The translations under genes and the position numbers were made by a program. Positions 61,290 to 64,000 of a stretch of DNA of 64,000 bases are shown here, piece after piece (the first letter of the stretch is position 1; each line of letters begins with the position of its first letter). Location: the NCBI GenBank assembly GCA_039105265.1, contig JAPFFF010000098.1, forward strand, positions 1 through 64,000. The letters run 5' to 3'. Under the pieces are notes generated by a model. That model was not told the DNA's origin. It saw only the letters and a program-made list of their open reading frames with translations, and did no database searches. This DNA is from Tritrichomonas musculus. Lineage: Eukaryota; Parabasalia; Tritrichomonadida; Tritrichomonadidae.

Positions 61290-61807
61290 AGAAGCTTATC
61301 GATATTTATGGAATACCTACACGAAAATGGAATTCTTCATCGTAATTTAAATCCAGAAAATATTGTAGCTTGATCAATTTCTTTATCCAAAAATGGCCGA
61401 GATTAAAAATATAAAAGAATCAGAACTTTTTGGATCTTATTTTTATTGTGCACCTGAAATACTAAAAGAAAACAAATATACAACTGCTTCTGATGTTTAT
61501 TCATTTGGATTAATAATATGTGAAATAATGACAAATGAATTACCTTTCAGTTTTTCAAATATATATGAAAAACAAAGTATTGAATTTAAATGCAAAATGT
61601 TTGAATGATTCTATTGATTCTAGATCTTCTTTCAATGATATTATTAATGAACTTGAAAATAACACTGATTTTATTACATTAAACGTTAATAAAGACGAAT
61701 ACTTAAATTACATTTCATATAGTAAAAATGGATCAAAAGATCCAAAATATTCAACTACAATTGTTAATTTAAAGACAATGTATTTTTTGATTTTAATCTT
61801 AAAATAA
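61290..61807 (+). pseudogene. TKL-like protein kinase C-lobe fragment
   Basis: About 61308-61370 encodes MEYLHENGILHRNLNPENI, the HRD-type catalytic loop with Asp replaced by Asn. After a phase change, 61393-61608 encodes GSYFYCAPEILKENKY (activation-segment APE) and SDVYSFGLIICEIMTNELPF, the F-helix region. After another change, 61600-61807 includes RSSFNDIINELEN, the end of a kinase fold, and an unrelated tail. The N-lobe, glycine loop and DFG are absent. This matches the large TKL kinase family of trichomonads and is a broken copy, joined to the E2 fragment by rearrangement. Confidence 0.6.
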
Positions 61808-62025
61808 ACATCAATACATTCCATTATTTATTTTTAAGTATTTTAAAATCACAAATACCAATTATAAAAAAAGATAAATCTGTTTGAGATCTCGAGATCT
61901 TGGTAAATGATATCAAGTTTACAATTATTTTTATATCACATTTCATGTCTGATATCTTGATAATCGATTATCTCGATATCAGATATTGAAACTGATAATC
62001 GAGTATCAGATTGAAAAAAAGAGAC

Positions 62026-62026
<1 letters not shown>
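61808..62026. other. AT-rich spacer with repeated gatatc/ctcgat words
   Basis: It contains many small self-complementary words (gagatctcgagatc, gatatcttgataatcgatta, ctcgatatcagata) that could form small hairpins. It ends at the T run. Confidence 0.4.

Positions 62027-62083
<57 letters not shown>
62027..62083 (+). repeat. 57-nt T homopolymer
   Basis: An uninterrupted run of T. Its length may be inexact because of sequencing. It abuts the left end of the TIR element at 62084. Confidence 0.9.
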
Positions 62084-62084
<1 letters not shown>

Positions 62085-63575
62085 ATATCAATTCTCAGGG
62101 GAGGTGTGAAACGACAATGCCGGATTTTTTTTTATTTGGTCGGATCATTCAAAAAGTTGTTATTGATTGGTAAAAAAAAAAAAAAAAATCTTTTAAAGGT
62201 AGGTCAACTCACCTAAATAGATGAAAAATGATTTCTAGTGGATTTTACTGCTTGGTTTTTATAACATATAATCTATATAAAAAATCATTAATTTTCCACC
62301 GACAACGAAAAAATAATTTTAATCATATAAAGAAAAATTTAAAATATTTATTTCGGAGCGCATTAATTTCCTAAAAATTGAATAGGTAAAAATTGAATAG
62401 AATAAAAAAAAAAACATTTACACTTATCTCTGAATTAACAAAATATAAATCTTATAAATAAGCAATATTATATTATATAAAATATGTAGAAAATAATAAT
62501 TAATTTGTTAAAAAAATTAATGAAAAACAAATTCATCATATATATCTTAATATTTTATAATATTTTCAGGAAATATACTCAATATTAAAGATTTCTTTGA
62601 TTTATTACTTAAAAGGCTGCAGATTATGATCATTTACGTGACTGTTTCGATTTTTTATCAATTTAATTTTACCGGACTTGCCCGGATTTTCAATTTACCT
62701 GACTTTATTGCTCAATTCAAAATACATAATTTTATAATAAGTTTATTTTTTATTTAGCATTATTTCATCGTCATATAATCAGAATAGAATGTAGGTGTAG
62801 CCCTTCGGCGGTTTTGTAAAATACGGCTATTTGGTCGTTCATTGAATAGTTTATTTTACAAAACTTCTACGGCACACGGCAAAAGTGCAACTTTTTGAAT
62901 ACTTTACAAAAAAAATCTTCAATTACGGCATACGGCCGAAAGGGATAATGTAGGTGATAGCTTGTTATTAGGTGGAATAATACTTAAAAATTTTCTACGT
63001 AAATTCAAGTTTTCTTCTTTTAAACGCTCAATTTCATCTGCTAAATTTTGCATTTTTTCCATTTTATTAATTTTGACAGAAGAAATATCAATTCAATTTT
63101 TAAATCAAGCCAATTATCAACATGAAGACGATGAATATCAATTCAATTTTATGAATTAAAAAAACCTTAAATATTTTTATATCCAGCGTTGGAATCGAAA
63201 TAATATAGAATAAATTTTGTAATAGTTTTCCTTTTAAAGATAATAGTAAAATATTTTCCATTTTTAATCTGTGAATTTAGAGAAAAAGAATGATTAAAAA
63301 ATAAAACATCAATAAAACTATAATAAAATCTTTTTTTAATTTTTAAATTATTCAAAATGCTATTTTTATTTATTTAAAAGATAATAAATATTATATTTAA
63401 AAATATACTCTAATTCTTATAAAGATATTCATAGATTATTTTTTTAAAAAATTGAATAGAATATTTTATGTTGACCTACCTTTAATCTTTTTTTACCAAT
63501 CGACAAACACGATAGGACTTTTTATGCGGAAAAACGACCATTTATAAATCGATGTATCGAGAATTGATGTTTATC
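62084..63575. mobile_element. Degenerate TIR element without coding capacity, about 1.5 kb
   Basis: The left arm (62084-62207: gatatcaattctcagg ... attgattggtaaaaaaa ... aaaggtaggtcaac) and the right arm (63470-63575) are imperfect inverted repeats. The clearest part is ggtaggtcaac facing gttgacctacc, together with the ttggtaaaaa/tttttaccaa words. Between them the DNA is AT-rich and lacks a transposase; short frames at 62962-63159 and 63167-63355 look fortuitous. It resembles an old non-autonomous foldback or MITE. A 149-bp hairpin element is nested inside. Confidence 0.6.
62798..62946. mobile_element. 149-bp MITE-like hairpin flanked by 10-bp direct repeats
   Basis: It starts tagcccttcggcgg and ends ggccgaaagggat, an imperfect terminal inverted repeat with extra inner pairing (ttttgtaaaata, facing tattttacaaaa). 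The word aatgtaggtg lies directly on both sides (62788-62797 and 62947-62956), as expected of a 10-bp target-site duplication. GC content is higher than around it. Confidence 0.7.
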
Positions 63576-64000
63576 GAGGAGAGATCCCAAAATCATATAT
63601 TTTGAACGGTACCGTATAAGGAGCATAACTACATAATATTATCGAAAAATTCCGCCTTCATCAGATACATATAATTATATCCAGTTTGTTCCTTCAGAAA
63701 AAGACTATTTATTTCCTGCTTATTATAGATCATCGTTTTTTACGTCAATAATTTCAATATTACTAGAAGAGTAACAGGTTTACAAATCGATGCTATATTT
63801 CAAATAGTTGAAATATTAGATGTTTTACTCGATTAAAAACCTTTGTCGTCTCAAATAATATTCTCCATCGTATTTCACATATAATTATCAATACAGATGG
63901 TACAGAAAGCGTTGTAAAATTATGCTAATTTTCATTATTATTCAAATATTCATTTAAAATACAGAGTTAAAAAACTATTAAATTTATAGTTCATTTAATA
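63576..64000. other. AT-rich non-coding end of window
   Basis: No gene, repeat or RNA could be recognised here. Confidence 0.35.

Noticed and set aside
61986-62216. Poly-Phe frame
   Set aside because: Created by the 57-nt T run; not coding.
62962-63355. Two short frames inside the 1.5-kb TIR element
   Set aside because: They are AT-driven, without recognisable motifs or promoter, and one is antisense to low-complexity DNA.

Overview
The window looks like an AT-rich, repeat-laden accessory region of a parabasalid (trichomonad) genome, of the Trichomonas/Tritrichomonas type. The evidence is a DUF3447/ankyrin-repeat gene with a TCA-type initiator just before its ATG, a MULE transposase with a SWIM finger, a dead mariner transposase, Maverick/Polinton-like fibre proteins, and trichomonad-style TKL-kinase and VWA/UBC gene fragments. 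No rRNA or tRNA gene was recognised. No organelle or bacterial signal was seen.

Layout. (1) 1-8376: part of what is probably an old Maverick/Polinton-type virus-like element. It holds three fibre-like reading frames and a small hypothetical gene, with a MULE transposase at 3341-5539 lying between them. (2) 8377-12040: AT-rich non-coding DNA with a mariner transposase fossil (8831-9529) and two small tandem repeats. (3) 12041-39701: a giant inverted structure built from a module L - 23-bp satellite - R. The order is L1-A1-R1-L2-A2-R2, a 1.76-kb centre, then R3'-A3'-L3'-R4'-A4'-L4' on the other strand. Private sequence variants pair L1/A1 with L4'/A4' and L2/A2 with L3'/A3', so a two-module block was duplicated in inverted orientation. 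Array lengths then diverged (15 kb against 3.2 kb), and a 2-kb terminal-inverted-repeat (TIR) element carrying its own 43-bp satellite sits in L3' only. The centre holds an N-terminal piece of a DUF3447/ankyrin gene with its promoter. (4) 39702-57489: a DUF3447/ankyrin gene whose ankyrin part has been broken up by a 25-bp satellite. Eleven copies of one ankyrin-repeat cassette, 263 to 788 bp apart, are separated by 25-bp arrays; the C-terminal ankyrin part follows; then comes a 9.4-kb array of the same satellite in the opposite orientation. (5) 57490-64000: decayed host genes (a helical-repeat protein on the minus strand; VWA, ubiquitin-conjugating and kinase fragments on the plus strand), a 57-nt T run, a 1.5-kb TIR element and a 149-bp MITE-like hairpin flanked by 10-bp direct repeats.

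Little here looks like an operating pathway. The most likely intact products are the MULE transposase (apart from its start), the fibre-like proteins and the 401-residue DUF3447 protein. The notable feature is structural: two unrelated satellites (23 and 25 bp), each arranged as opposed arrays around pieces of the same gene family, with quantised growth and higher-order repeats. All homology statements rest on reading motifs by eye; no database search was run.
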